From: Microbulbifer harenosus | GTDB taxonomy: Bacteria; Pseudomonadota; Gammaproteobacteria; Pseudomonadales; Cellvibrionaceae | Assembly (NCBI RefSeq): GCF_005771435.1 | Contig: NZ_VANI01000018.1 | Span: 144,610-208,609, forward strand | Direction of reading: 5' to 3' | Length of the DNA: 64,000 nucleotides | In this document: piece by piece, positions 7,302-16,571 of the stretch | How the letters are laid out: each line of letters begins with the position of its first letter | Numbering within the stretch: the first letter of the stretch is position 1 | Translations under genes and position numbers: made by a program | The notes under the pieces: generated by a model | What the model was told of the DNA's origin: nothing | The model's database searches: none | Seen by the model: only the letters and a program-made list of their open reading frames with translations

Positions 7302-9566
7302 TCAGTGCAACACAATTACCTCGTTGGCATCCAGATTCAGCACTGCGGAGCCTCCGCTGACACTGACTGAATCGTTGCCCACCAGACTCGCGTACTGTCC
7401 ATCCGCCAGTGCCAGGCCGCTCACATTGATCGAGGTGCTGCCGCCGCGGTTGACCGCCACGGTGACCACATCGCTGCCGGATACCCGCTCAAATACCAGG
7501 ATATCCTGATTTACCCAGCGCTCGGCATAGCTGCCGGATGCCAGTGCCGGGCTCTGCGCGCGCAGGTTGGCGAGTGCGCTGATCAGTGTGAACGCGTTGC
7601 TGGTTTCGCTGAACGACGGCATACCTTCGCGATTGTATGGATCGTGCCCTACCTGGCCATCACCATTGGCGGTGAACCAGGTACTGTTCTGCTCGCTGCC
7701 GTAGTAGATGGTGGGGATGCCCGGCAGGGTCATCACCAGTGCCATACCCAGGTTCTGGCGCGCGTCTGCCAGAGCTTTGGAGAAGCCCTTGCCGGTGCGG
7801 CCGTTGTCCACAGGGCCGGTGGTCTGCAGGAACACACTGGTACGGGTGGCATCGTGGTTGTCGAGGAAGATGGGCTGCCAGCTGTCGCGGCCATCCATAG
7901 CCGCCGGGCGCGATTCGATATGCGCATTCAGCTGGGTCATGGTGATATCGCCGGCGATGGCCTGTTCGATATGGTTGCGCAGCTGGAAGTCGAGCAGCTC
8001 GGAACCGCGGTCTTCGTTCAGGAATTGCATAGACAGGCTTTCCCCGGCACCGGCGCCATACCATTCGCCGAAGATGTACACATCCGGGTTCTGCGCGCGC
8101 ACCGCACTGCTGAAGCGGTTGATGAAGCCCGGCTCGATGTGTTTGATCGCATCGATACGGAAGGCATCCACACCGTGACTCATCCACTTCAGTGCGGCGT
8201 CAATCAGGTATTGGTCCGCGGCGCTGTTGCTGCTTACACCGTGGTTGAAGTCGGTGAGGTTGAACAGGGTTTTGTTGCGGAAGGCCCAGGGGTCGTCCCA
8301 TTCGGCACCACAGGTGGTGGTCGGGTCACTGTCGTAGCAGTCGGAGATGGCGCCGTTGTGGTGGTACCAGGTGCCGTTGTCCTGATTCACGTCGGTAATG
8401 AAGGTGCCCTCTTTGTAGAGCGCGCCGAATTCATACTGGTCGTCCTGGTTGGTGTGGTTCAGTGCGATGTCGAGCACCAGCTTCATGCCGCGGGCTTCCA
8501 TCTCCGCATCCAGCTGGTCTACCAGTGCCCAGTCGCCCAGGTGCTCGTCCACTTCATAGAAGTCGCGACCCCAGTAACCATGGTAGGCACCATCGCTGCC
8601 AGAGGCATCGATATTGTCGTTCAGCGGAGTGACCCAAATGGCGGAGATGCCGAGAGCTTGCAGGTAGTCGAGCTTGTCGATCAGGCCCTGGATATCGCCA
8701 CCCCAGTATTTTTTCCACTCGGACAGGCCGCCGGCGGATTTGCTACTGGAGGTAGCCGCGGCGTTGTTGCCGTTGTCGTTACTGGTGTCGCCATTGGCAA
8801 AGCGGTCCACGAATACGAAATACATGCTGCGGTTGCGGAAGTCGGACGTTTCGAGCGGTATTTCACAACCGTTGGCATCCACATTGGCGCCAGCGGGAGT
8901 GTCGGGGCAGTTGTCCTGGCTGTCGGGTACGCCGTCGTTATCGGAATCCGGCTCGGTTGCACCGCAGTTTTCGCCAAGATCGGTGGTGACGCTGACCAGA
9001 CTGTTGCTAACACCGTTTGCAACGATGTAGGTCCAGCCACTGGCGGCCTCATCCTGTGCCGGAAACTCGCCACCGGCCCAGCTGCCACTGGGGTCAATCT
9101 TGAAGCGCGGACCGCCGTTGCTATCGCCACTTGTGAAGTTGCGACAAGCGTCGTACTCATCGGTTTCGCCGATGCGGGTCAGCAGATCGCCGGCGGCCCA
9201 GCCATTGTGGGTGCCGCGCAGATGCAGGGTGGCATCCGGGTTTTCCTGGTCGTCGGCGGGAAGAATGTGGTAGTCGTGGGTGTCGGTATAGAACTTGATA
9301 TCCCAGGTGCCGGCGGGTACGGGAATATTGCTCCCGCCCTGCTGGCCATTTGCGCCGTAATTTTCACTCCAGTCGCCCCAGCGGTCGAACTTGATCTCGC
9401 CGGCGCTGGTAAAGACCACATCGTCCGCCAGCATGGTGTTGCTGCCGACGTCCTGCATCTGATCTGCCTGCCAGTTGTTGTGGGTGCCTCGGAGGAACCA
9501 TTCAGCCTGGGCGGCCGCGCTCGCGCAGAGCATCAATCCGGCCAGTGCCAGAGTTTTTCTAACCAT
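7302..9566 (-). CDS. Secreted multi-domain GH13 alpha-amylase
   Basis: This is a 754-residue exported enzyme. MVRKTLALAGLMLCASAAAQA is a signal peptide, then come two related beta-sandwich modules (WFLRGTHNNWQ at about 22 and LHLRGTHNGW near 105), likely starch binding. A thrombospondin-type-3 calcium repeat (DSDNDGVPD...) lies at about 206-238, then the GH13 barrel. Catalytic residues are Asp472 (AFRIDAIKH), Glu501 (FGEWYG) and Asp572 (DNHDATR), with region I DIALNHT. It cuts alpha-1,4 bonds in extracellular starch. Of three clustered ATGs I chose 9566, because GCGAG lies 9 bases before it. The gene is divergent from a cyclomaltodextrinase gene, with a shared starch-regulon site between them. 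Confidence 0.9.
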   Translation of the reverse strand: MVRKTLALAGLMLCASAAAQAEWFLRGTHNNWQADQMQDVGSNTMLADDVVFTSAGEIKFDRWGDWSENYGANGQQGGSNIPVPAGTWDIKFYTDTHDYHILPADDQENPDATLHLRGTHNGWAAGDLLTRIGETDEYDACRNFTSGDSNGGPRFKIDPSGSWAGGEFPAQDEAASGWTYIVANGVSNSLVSVTTDLGENCGATEPDSDNDGVPDSQDNCPDTPAGANVDANGCEIPLETSDFRNRSMYFVFVDRFANGDTSNDNGNNAAATSSSKSAGGLSEWKKYWGGDIQGLIDKLDYLQALGISAIWVTPLNDNIDASGSDGAYHGYWGRDFYEVDEHLGDWALVDQLDAEMEARGMKLVLDIALNHTNQDDQYEFGALYKEGTFITDVNQDNGTWYHHNGAISDCYDSDPTTTCGAEWDDPWAFRNKTLFNLTDFNHGVSSNSAADQYLIDAALKWMSHGVDAFRIDAIKHIEPGFINRFSSAVRAQNPDVYIFGEWYGAGAGESLSMQFLNEDRGSELLDFQLRNHIEQAIAGDITMTQLNAHIESRPAAMDGRDSWQPIFLDNHDATRTSVFLQTTGPVDNGRTGKGFSKALADARQNLGMALVMTLPGIPTIYYGSEQNSTWFTANGDGQVGHDPYNREGMPSFSETSNAFTLISALANLRAQSPALASGSYAERWVNQDILVFERVSGSDVVTVAVNRGGSTSINVSGLALADGQYASLVGNDSVSVSGGSAVLNLDANEVIVLH

Positions 9567-9858
9567 TTTCATCATCTCGCGGTGGATTATTTTTATGTAC
9601 ATCGCCGGGCCAGAGATTGACCCTGTCTGAATGGTCGCGAAATATGGTGGGGCAAGGCCTCCTCCCCCGGTGGGGCGTGGAGGCAAAGCCGGTCAGGGCG
9701 TGGAGAAAATACGCGCCAACCTGAAACGCGGTGGAATCCGCGGAACTCCCCCTGGGCTGAGGGGGATAACAGCTGTCGCGACCTTGGGCACAATGGAGAA
9801 AATAAAAGGATAACCCTCGCCAGAGGTCCAAACAGAGAGATCCAAACAGGTGCCCGCC
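9567..9858. promoter_or_regulatory. Divergent promoter region with starch-regulon site at 9658-9683
   Basis: The region separates the amylase (minus) and cyclomaltodextrinase (plus) genes. At 9658-9683 the minus strand reads GCCTCCACGCCCCACC followed by GGGGGAGGAGG, about 92 bp before the amylase ATG. This matches the other candidate sites, including the MalT-box-like half. The rest of the region has no gene. Confidence 0.55.
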
Positions 9859-11739
9859 ATGTCCAAGCCCACCAGCCGCTTTGCCGCCAGCCTGATGTTC
9901 GTGCTGACACTGCCATTCACCTCGGCCTGTATCCAGGCCCAACAGTCCCCCCAGCTGGAGCGCGTTGAGCCTCCTTTCTGGTGGACCGACATGGCGGAAT
10001 CCCGCCTGCAGCTGATGGTGTATGGCGAAGCCCTCGCCGGTGCGCAGGTAAGCCTCGATTACCCGGGCGTGACCGTGACCGGCACCGAGCGGGAAGAGAA
10101 TCCCAACTACCTGTTTATCAATCTCGCGGTGGATGAACGTGCAAAGCCAGGCACGCTGCAGATCCATCTGAACAAGGGTGACTGGCAACACACAATCCGT
10201 TACGAACTGAAACCGCGCCGCGCCGGCTCTGCCGAGCGCGAGGGCTTCGACAGCAGTGATACCATCTACCTGATCACCCCGGATCGCTTTGCCAACGGCG
10301 ACACCGGCAACGACCGCACCGCAGATATGCTGGAGGGCCCGGACCGCGACAACCCCGGCGGCCGCCACGGGGGCGATATCGCCGGCATGCAGGCCCATCT
10401 CGACTACATCGCCGGTATGGGCTTCACCCAGATCTGGCCCAACCCACTGATCGAAAACAACCAGCCGGAATACTCTTACCACGGCTACTCCGCCACGGAT
10501 TACTACCGCATCGACCCGCGCTACGGCAGCAACGAAAGTTTCCGCGCGTTTGTGGCAGCAGCAAAGGAAAAGGGCATCGGCGTCATCCAGGATATGGTGC
10601 CGAACCATATCGGCAGCGGCCACTGGTGGCTCAAAGACCTGCCGGGCAATGACTGGCTGAATGGCAAAGGGATTGCAAAAGGGGAGTACGAGTACACCAA
10701 TCACGCGCGCACCGTGCACATGGATCCCTATGCCAGCCACAAAGACCACCTGTTGTTCACCGATGGCTGGTTTACGGATTCCATGCCGGACCCCAACCAG
10801 CGCAACCCGCGCATGGCCACCTATCTGATCCAGAACGCCATCTGGTGGGTGGAGTATGCGGACCTCTCCGGTATCCGCGTGGACACCTATGCCTATTCCG
10901 ACGCAGCCTTCCTGACAGAGTGGTCCGCACGCATGATGCGCGAGTACCCGAACTTCAACATTGTCGGTGAGGAGTGGACGCGCCAGCCGGCCCTGGTGGC
11001 CTACTGGCAGGCGGGCAATGAAAACCGCAACGGCTATGTTTCCCATATGCCGAGCATGATGGACTTCCCGCTGCACTATGGCCTGCGCGATGGACTGGAA
11101 AAGCCGGATAGCTGGAGCACCGGTCTCATCACCCTGTACGAATCCCTCGCCAACGATGTGCTCTACCCCGATCCGAACAGTCTCGTAATCTTCGGTGGTA
11201 ACCACGACACCAGCCGCCTGTACAGCCAATTGGATGAAGACCCAGGCAAGTTCCGCATGGCGGTAGCCTATCTCGCCACCATGCGCGGCATCCCGCAGTT
11301 CTATTACGGCGATGAAATTCTCGCGAAAAGCCCCAAACAGCGGGACGACGGCGTAGTGCGCAGCGACTTCCCCGGCGGCTGGGCCGGCGACAGAGTCAAC
11401 GCCTTTACCGGCAAGAACCTGAGCAGGGAACAGAAGGAAGTGCAGCAGTTCACCCGCACCCTGTTCAACTGGCGCAAAGAGAAGGACGTTATTCACCGCG
11501 GTCAGCTCAAACACTTTGCGCCGTTGGATGGGCTCTACGTCTATTTCCGCTACGACGAAGAAGAGACGGTGATGGTCGCCATCAACAAGAGCGACAAACC
11601 GCGGGAACTGCCATTGGACCATCTGGCCGAGATGCTGCAGAACAAGTCTTCCGCCACCAGTGTCATCAGCGGAAAAACACAGCCGTTGAATGAATTCGTT
11701 ATCGCCGCGGGCGACGTGCAGGTGGCTGAAATTCGTTAG
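9859..11739 (+). CDS. Cyclomaltodextrinase/neopullulanase-like GH13 enzyme
   Basis: This 626-residue protein has an N-terminal hydrophobic export signal ending FTSAC, an imperfect lipobox that could make it a periplasm-facing lipoprotein. A beta-sandwich N-domain (about residues 35-130; WWTDMAESRLQLMVYG) of the cyclomaltodextrinase type follows, then a GH13 barrel with QDMVPNHIG, Asp342 (GIRVDTYAY), Glu371 (VGEEWT) and Asp450 (NHDTSR). It resembles SusA-like neopullulanases that cut maltodextrins or cyclodextrins after import. The ATG at 9859 has CAGGTG 7 bases upstream, and an in-frame GTG at 9850 is less likely. It is followed by GH31 and another GH13 gene on the same strand, separated by repeats. 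Confidence 0.88.
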   Translation: MSKPTSRFAASLMFVLTLPFTSACIQAQQSPQLERVEPPFWWTDMAESRLQLMVYGEALAGAQVSLDYPGVTVTGTEREENPNYLFINLAVDERAKPGTLQIHLNKGDWQHTIRYELKPRRAGSAEREGFDSSDTIYLITPDRFANGDTGNDRTADMLEGPDRDNPGGRHGGDIAGMQAHLDYIAGMGFTQIWPNPLIENNQPEYSYHGYSATDYYRIDPRYGSNESFRAFVAAAKEKGIGVIQDMVPNHIGSGHWWLKDLPGNDWLNGKGIAKGEYEYTNHARTVHMDPYASHKDHLLFTDGWFTDSMPDPNQRNPRMATYLIQNAIWWVEYADLSGIRVDTYAYSDAAFLTEWSARMMREYPNFNIVGEEWTRQPALVAYWQAGNENRNGYVSHMPSMMDFPLHYGLRDGLEKPDSWSTGLITLYESLANDVLYPDPNSLVIFGGNHDTSRLYSQLDEDPGKFRMAVAYLATMRGIPQFYYGDEILAKSPKQRDDGVVRSDFPGGWAGDRVNAFTGKNLSREQKEVQQFTRTLFNWRKEKDVIHRGQLKHFAPLDGLYVYFRYDEEETVMVAINKSDKPRELPLDHLAEMLQNKSSATSVISGKTQPLNEFVIAAGDVQVAEIR

Positions 11740-11756
11740 CGAGCCTGCATACCCAC

Positions 11757-11820
11757 GTCATTCCCGCGCACGCGGGAATCCAGCTCCAGCGCAGCTGGCC
11801 CCCGCCTGCGCGGGGGTGAC
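11757..11820. repeat. REP-like element (GTCATTCCCGCG type)
   Basis: Two hairpins lie side by side: ATTCCCGCG/CGCGGGAAT at 11760-11779 and CCCCCGC/GCGGGGG at 11799-11816. The outer ends are GTCATT and GTGAC in inverted order. The same motif recurs at 35222-35314. Such intergenic palindromic elements are common in gammaproteobacteria and may stabilise transcripts between starch genes. Confidence 0.7.
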
Positions 11821-11887
11821 AAATTTCAAGGAATAGAACAAAAGCGCACCCAAAATTGAAACTATATAAGCGAAAAAAGCAAAGACG

Positions 11888-14374
11888 ATGAAAGAAAGAA
11901 AAAATCACAAGCCCACAAGGCTGCTGAAGAAATTCGGGCTGGCGACCCTCCTGCCCACCCTGTTGGCTACCGCCGTGCAACCCGCTCTCGCGCAGCCGAC
12001 CCCGGAAGCCGCGCGCAGCTACCAGAGCCACCAGCTGCTCGAAGACAAACTGATCATCACCACCAGCGATAGCCAGGTCACTCTGACCCCGTTGAACAAC
12101 GCCGCGCTGGAAATTCACTACCAGCGCGAAGGGCTCAAACAGCTGCCCTCGTTCGCACGCGCGGAAAAACTGACGAACCAGTTGAAGAGCGACGCGCTGG
12201 CACAATTGAGCGTTTCAGAGGAAGCACTGCGCTACTCCCTCGGCGAGCTGACCGCGATCATTCATAAATCCCCCTTCGCCATTGAATACCTGCGCGATGG
12301 CAAACCACTGCTGAGCGAAGAACACGGCTTCTTCGCCAACCAGACCATGCGCGGTTTCCGCTTCAATCTCGCCGAACAGGAAAAGCTGATCGGCGGCGGG
12401 CAGCGGGTGCTGGGTATGGACCGCCGCGGCCATCGCCTGCCGCTCTATAACAAAGCCCACTACGGCTACACCACTGAGTCCGAGCAGATGTATTTTGGCC
12501 TGCCGGCAGTGATGAGCAGCAACAAATACATTCTTCTGTTCGACAACAGCGCCACCGGCACCATGGACCTCGGCGCCAGCGAAAAAGATGTGCTGCAGTT
12601 CGAGGCAGTGGCCGGACGCACCAGCTACATCGTGGTGGCCGGCGACACCTACCCAAAGCTGATCGAAAACTACGTGGACGTGACCGGCCGCCAGCCGCTG
12701 CCACCGCGCTGGGCATTCGGTAACTTTGCCTCGCGCTTCGGCTACCGTTCCGAACAGGAAGTGCGCGACGTAGTGAAGAAATTCCGCGAAGAGGATTTCC
12801 CGCTGGACGCCCTGGTGCTGGACCTGTACTGGTTCGGAGCGGATATTCAGGGCCATATGGGCAACCTGGCGTGGGATGAGAAGGCATTCCCCAACCCGGT
12901 CGGCATGATGGCGGATCTACGCGAAGACGGCATTAACACCATTCTGGTGACCGAGCCCTTCGTACTCTCCACCTCAGAGCGCTGGGACAGTGCCGTCGCC
13001 GCCAATGCGCTGGCCAAAAACCTCGCCGGCCAGCCCAAGCAGTTCGATTTCTATTTCGGCAATACCGGCCTTATCGATGTATTTTCCGCAGACGGTCGCG
13101 ACTGGTTCTGGAACATCTACAAGGGCCTGAAGGACCAGGGCGTGGCCGGCTGGTGGGGCGACCTCGGCGAGCCGGAAGTGCATCCATCTGACACCGTGCA
13201 CACGGTGGGCATGGCGGATGAAATCCACAACGCCTACGGTCACCGCTGGGCGCAGATGCTGTTCGACAACGAAAAAGCAGCGAACGCGGACCAGCGCCCG
13301 TTTATCATGATGCGCGCCGGCTTTCCCGGTTCCCAGCGCTTCGGCATGATTCCATGGACCGGCGATGTCTCCCGCGAGTGGGGCGGCCTCAAACCGCAGG
13401 TAGAGCTGTCCCTGCAGATGGGCCTGCTGGGTTTCGGCTACACCCATTCTGATCTGGGTGGTTTTGCCGGTGGCGAAGAATTTGACCGCGAGCTGTATAT
13501 CCGCTGGCTGCAGTACGGCGCATTCCAGCCGGTGTACCGCCCCCACGCGCAGGAACACATTGCCCCGGAGCCAGTGTTCCACGACCGCAAGACCCGCGAT
13601 ATCACCCGCGAGTATGTAAAACTGCGCTACCGCCTGTTGCCCTACAACTACACCCTGGCGTTCGAAAACAGCCAGACCGGCATGCCGCTGATGCGCCCGC
13701 TGTTTTTTGACAATGAAAACAATCTGGCGCTGATGGATAACAAGGATGCTTACCTGTGGGGCAACGACTTCCTGGTGGCACCGGTCACCGCGGAAGACAC
13801 CGACGAAGTCGCCGTGCAGCTGCCCGGGGGGGTGTGGTTCGATTACTGGAACGACAACCAGTACGGCGGCGACAGTGCCCGCATAAAAGTGAACCTGGAA
13901 ACCATCCCCGTGTTGGTGCGCGCTGGTGCGTTCATTCCCACCGTACCGGATATGCGCAACACCCGCGAATACTCCAGCCGCGATCTGCGCCTCGATTATT
14001 ACGCACATGAATCCGCAGCGCAGTCTTCCGGCTATGTCTACGAAGATGACGGGGTCACCGCGGATGCGTTCAGCAAAGGGCAGTACCAGAAGCTGCGGTT
14101 TGCCGGCGAGCGCAGCGAAACAAGCATTCAGTTCAAATTTGGCCTCGAAGGTGACGGTTACACCGGTGCCCCAGAGAGCCGCAATGTTGAGTTGGTTGTG
14201 CACAACTGGCAGCAGGCGCCGGCAGGTATTAACGCCGGCAGCCAGCGGATCAATCTTGTAAAAAAAGAAAATCAGCTCACAGAAAACACGGCCTGGTACG
14301 ACAAGCGCGCGAAGGCCCTGCATGTGAAATTCGGCTGGGCAGAGAAAAATCAGAATCTGACAGTAACCCAATAA
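11888..14374 (+). CDS. GH31 alpha-glucosidase, exported
   Basis: This 828-residue GH31 enzyme has a signal peptide (residues 1-35; LLPTLLATAVQPALA). The barrel contains DALVLDLYWFG, the nucleophile Asp425 (GWWGDLGEPE) and the acid/base Asp493 (WTGDVSREWGGL), followed by THSDLGGF and the C-terminal beta domains. It should release glucose from the non-reducing ends of maltodextrins in the periplasm. Length and motif order fit the family fully. It lies downstream of the cyclomaltodextrinase and upstream of a GH13 lipoprotein, each separated by ~150 bp containing palindromic repeats, so co-transcription is likely but not certain. Confidence 0.92.
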   Translation: MKERKNHKPTRLLKKFGLATLLPTLLATAVQPALAQPTPEAARSYQSHQLLEDKLIITTSDSQVTLTPLNNAALEIHYQREGLKQLPSFARAEKLTNQLKSDALAQLSVSEEALRYSLGELTAIIHKSPFAIEYLRDGKPLLSEEHGFFANQTMRGFRFNLAEQEKLIGGGQRVLGMDRRGHRLPLYNKAHYGYTTESEQMYFGLPAVMSSNKYILLFDNSATGTMDLGASEKDVLQFEAVAGRTSYIVVAGDTYPKLIENYVDVTGRQPLPPRWAFGNFASRFGYRSEQEVRDVVKKFREEDFPLDALVLDLYWFGADIQGHMGNLAWDEKAFPNPVGMMADLREDGINTILVTEPFVLSTSERWDSAVAANALAKNLAGQPKQFDFYFGNTGLIDVFSADGRDWFWNIYKGLKDQGVAGWWGDLGEPEVHPSDTVHTVGMADEIHNAYGHRWAQMLFDNEKAANADQRPFIMMRAGFPGSQRFGMIPWTGDVSREWGGLKPQVELSLQMGLLGFGYTHSDLGGFAGGEEFDRELYIRWLQYGAFQPVYRPHAQEHIAPEPVFHDRKTRDITREYVKLRYRLLPYNYTLAFENSQTGMPLMRPLFFDNENNLALMDNKDAYLWGNDFLVAPVTAEDTDEVAVQLPGGVWFDYWNDNQYGGDSARIKVNLETIPVLVRAGAFIPTVPDMRNTREYSSRDLRLDYYAHESAAQSSGYVYEDDGVTADAFSKGQYQKLRFAGERSETSIQFKFGLEGDGYTGAPESRNVELVVHNWQQAPAGINAGSQRINLVKKENQLTENTAWYDKRAKALHVKFGWAEKNQNLTVTQ

Positions 14375-14392
14375 TTCAGCTACAACGCACCC

Positions 14393-14505
14393 TGTAGGAG
14401 CCTGCTCAGGTAAGCGACCGGCCATGGATGGCCGGGCCGGTATACGTCCCATGGATGGCTGCTTGGTTTGCAACCAAAATATTCGCTTGCAAGCAAGCTC
14501 CTACA
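14393..14505. repeat. REP/BIME-like element with TGTAGGAGC ends
   Basis: The left end TGTAGGAGCCTGCT and the right end AGCAAGCTCCTACA are near-perfect inverted copies about 113 bp apart. They enclose a smaller palindrome, GGCCATGGATGGCC. This end sequence is a well-known gammaproteobacterial extragenic repeat type. It fills the gap between the GH31 and GH13 genes. Confidence 0.75.
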
Positions 14506-14525
14506 AAAAATCGAGCATCAAGCTT

Positions 14526-16418
14526 ATGAAAAAATTTATTCAGTTAATTCTGGCATCATCAATTGCCGCCAGCACCCTGACCGCCTGCGACACAAAAACC
14601 GCAACACCACACGCCGATGAACCACAGGCGATTAACGCCAGCATCAATGGCAAGCCGGTGATCTACCAGGTGATGACGCGCCTGTTCGGCAACACCAACC
14701 CCACCAACAAGCCGTGGGGCACCATTGAAGAAAACGGCGTGGGTAAATTCAGCGACTTTACACCAAAGGCCCTGAGTGAAATCCGCGCATTGGGTGCGGA
14801 TTACATCTGGTATACCGGCGCGCTGCACCACGCCGTGGTGCGCGACTACACTGAATTCGGCATCGCCAACGACGATCCGGATGTGGTTAAGGGCCGCGCA
14901 GGCTCCCCCTACGCCATCAAGGATTATTACAGCGTAAACCCGGACCTGGCCGACGATCCGTCAAAACGCCTGGAAGAATTCAAAGCGCTGATCGAACGCT
15001 CCCATAACGCCGGACTCAAGGTCATTATCGACATTGTGCCCAATCACGTTGCGCGCAATTACCAGTCCCTCGACAAGCCCGAAGGGGTCCGCGACTTCGG
15101 TGCGGACGACGACACCAGCGTGGCCTACGCCCGCGACAACAACTTTTACTATGTACCCGGCGAACCCTTCCGGGTGCCGGTAGTGGAAGACGGCTACCAG
15201 CCACTGAACGGCGAAGCCCACGACCTGATTGACGGCGACTTTTCTGAAGTCCCCGCCAAGTGGACCGGCAACGGCAGCCGCGCCCCGCAACCGGAACAGG
15301 GCGACTGGTACGAGACCGTAAAAATCAACTTCGGCGTGCGCCCGGATGGCAGCCACGACTTCGCGGAACTACCGGCGGACTATGCGCAGAAAGACTACCG
15401 CGCGCACGCGCAATTCTGGGCGGACAAGGATGTGCCCAGCAGCTGGAAAAAATTCCGTGAGATCACCGACTACTGGCTCACCTTCGGCGTCGACGGCTTC
15501 CGCTACGACATGTCCGGCATGGTACCGGTGGAATTCTGGAGCTACCTCAACTCTGGTATCAAAATGCAGCAGCCCGATACGCTGCTGCTGGCGGAAATCT
15601 ACGAACCCGAGGTATACCGGGATTACATCCACCTCGGCAAAATGGACTACCTGTACGACAAGGTAGGCACCTACGACGCCATTCGCGCGGTGATGGAAGG
15701 CAAGGCCGGCACCGACCCGTTGGTAGATATCCAGCAGAGCCTCAATGGCATTGAAGACCATATGCTGCGCTTTATGGAAAACCACGACGAACAGCGCATC
15801 GGCAGCCCGGAATTCGCCGGCAGTCCCCGCGCCGGCATTCCGGCGATGGTTGTCTCCGCCACCATCAGTGGCGCGCCCACTCTGGTCTACTTCGGCCAGG
15901 AACTGGGTGAGCCCGGCACAGGCGACGCCGGTTTCGGAAAAACCAGCCGCACCACCATCTTCGATTACTGGTCCGTACCCACTCTGCGCCGCTGGAATAA
16001 CGAAGGCCGGTTCAATAGCGAAAACCTCAGCGAAGCCGAAAAATCCCTGCGGGATTTTTATCGCCAACTGCTGAATTTTTCTCATCAGAGCCCTGCCCTT
16101 ACCGGCGAATATCTGGACCTGCATCGCCACAACCGCGAATACGGCGAGAATTATGGCGAGCAGCAGTACAGCTTCGCTCGCTGGAGTGGCAACGACCGCC
16201 TGCTGGTGATCGCCAACTTTGCGGACGGTGAAAGCGCGACGACCCTGAGCCTGCCGAAGGAACTGATTGAAGCGTGGCAACTGAAGCCGGGTAAGTATAC
16301 CCTCACCAACCAGCTGCAGCGTGGAACCAGTGAAATGACCGTCTCTAATGATCTGACCGGTTCTGTTGCGGTGGATCTCTCCGGCCTGTCTGGTCAAATC
16401 CTGAAAGTCACCCTCTGA
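14526..16418 (+). CDS. GH13 alpha-amylase-family lipoprotein
   Basis: This 630-residue protein has a perfect lipobox (STLTAC, Cys at about residue 20), so it is membrane-anchored. GH13 motifs are IIDIVPNHVA, Asp328 (GFRYDMSGM), Glu357 (LLAEIYEP) and Asp421 (ENHDEQRI). The start is ATG 14526; an in-frame ATG at 14424 lies inside the repeat and would hide the signal. The long insert between strands 3 and 4 (FYYVPGEPFRVPV...) suggests a special substrate. Hydrolysis or transglycosylation of maltodextrins is the likely reaction. Confidence 0.87.
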   Translation: MKKFIQLILASSIAASTLTACDTKTATPHADEPQAINASINGKPVIYQVMTRLFGNTNPTNKPWGTIEENGVGKFSDFTPKALSEIRALGADYIWYTGALHHAVVRDYTEFGIANDDPDVVKGRAGSPYAIKDYYSVNPDLADDPSKRLEEFKALIERSHNAGLKVIIDIVPNHVARNYQSLDKPEGVRDFGADDDTSVAYARDNNFYYVPGEPFRVPVVEDGYQPLNGEAHDLIDGDFSEVPAKWTGNGSRAPQPEQGDWYETVKINFGVRPDGSHDFAELPADYAQKDYRAHAQFWADKDVPSSWKKFREITDYWLTFGVDGFRYDMSGMVPVEFWSYLNSGIKMQQPDTLLLAEIYEPEVYRDYIHLGKMDYLYDKVGTYDAIRAVMEGKAGTDPLVDIQQSLNGIEDHMLRFMENHDEQRIGSPEFAGSPRAGIPAMVVSATISGAPTLVYFGQELGEPGTGDAGFGKTSRTTIFDYWSVPTLRRWNNEGRFNSENLSEAEKSLRDFYRQLLNFSHQSPALTGEYLDLHRHNREYGENYGEQQYSFARWSGNDRLLVIANFADGESATTLSLPKELIEAWQLKPGKYTLTNQLQRGTSEMTVSNDLTGSVAVDLSGLSGQILKVTL

Positions 16419-16427
16419 TTTTCCACC

Positions 16428-16447
16428 GGGGGCGCGATCGCGCCCCC
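16428..16447 (+). terminator. GC-rich palindrome after the GH13 gene, possible terminator
   Basis: GGGGGCGCGATCGCGCCCCC is a perfect 20-bp palindrome 10 bases after the stop codon. It has no T-run (TCCCCC follows), so it is a weak intrinsic terminator at best. Confidence 0.5.
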
Positions 16448-16571
16448 TCCCCCTGTTCCCTCCCCCTGTATAGGTAGGCGAAACCTTCCCAAACTGATAC
16501 TGTCTCAGACCTCACAGTCAGTGGATTACACTGACTTTTAGGCCTGCGGGATCAACGGGAGGAGATTGACG

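Noticed and set aside
7644..9620. A 658-codon open frame on the plus strand, opposite the large amylase
   Set aside because: It is antisense to a gene with signal peptide and full GH13 motifs. Its protein is Val/Gly/Ala-rich without domains, an artefact of GC-rich codon use.
9559..11622. A 687-codon minus-strand open frame opposite the cyclomaltodextrinase
   Set aside because: Same reason: a shadow of a real gene with intact catalytic residues, and no recognisable domain.
11757..11820. CRISPR-like or terminator role for the GTCATTCCCGCG hairpins
   Set aside because: Only isolated palindromes with no spacers or repeated units, and no T-run; a REP-like element fits better.
12974..14473. A 499-codon minus-strand open frame over the GH31 gene
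   Set aside because: A shadow frame; GH31 catalytic motifs lie on the plus strand.
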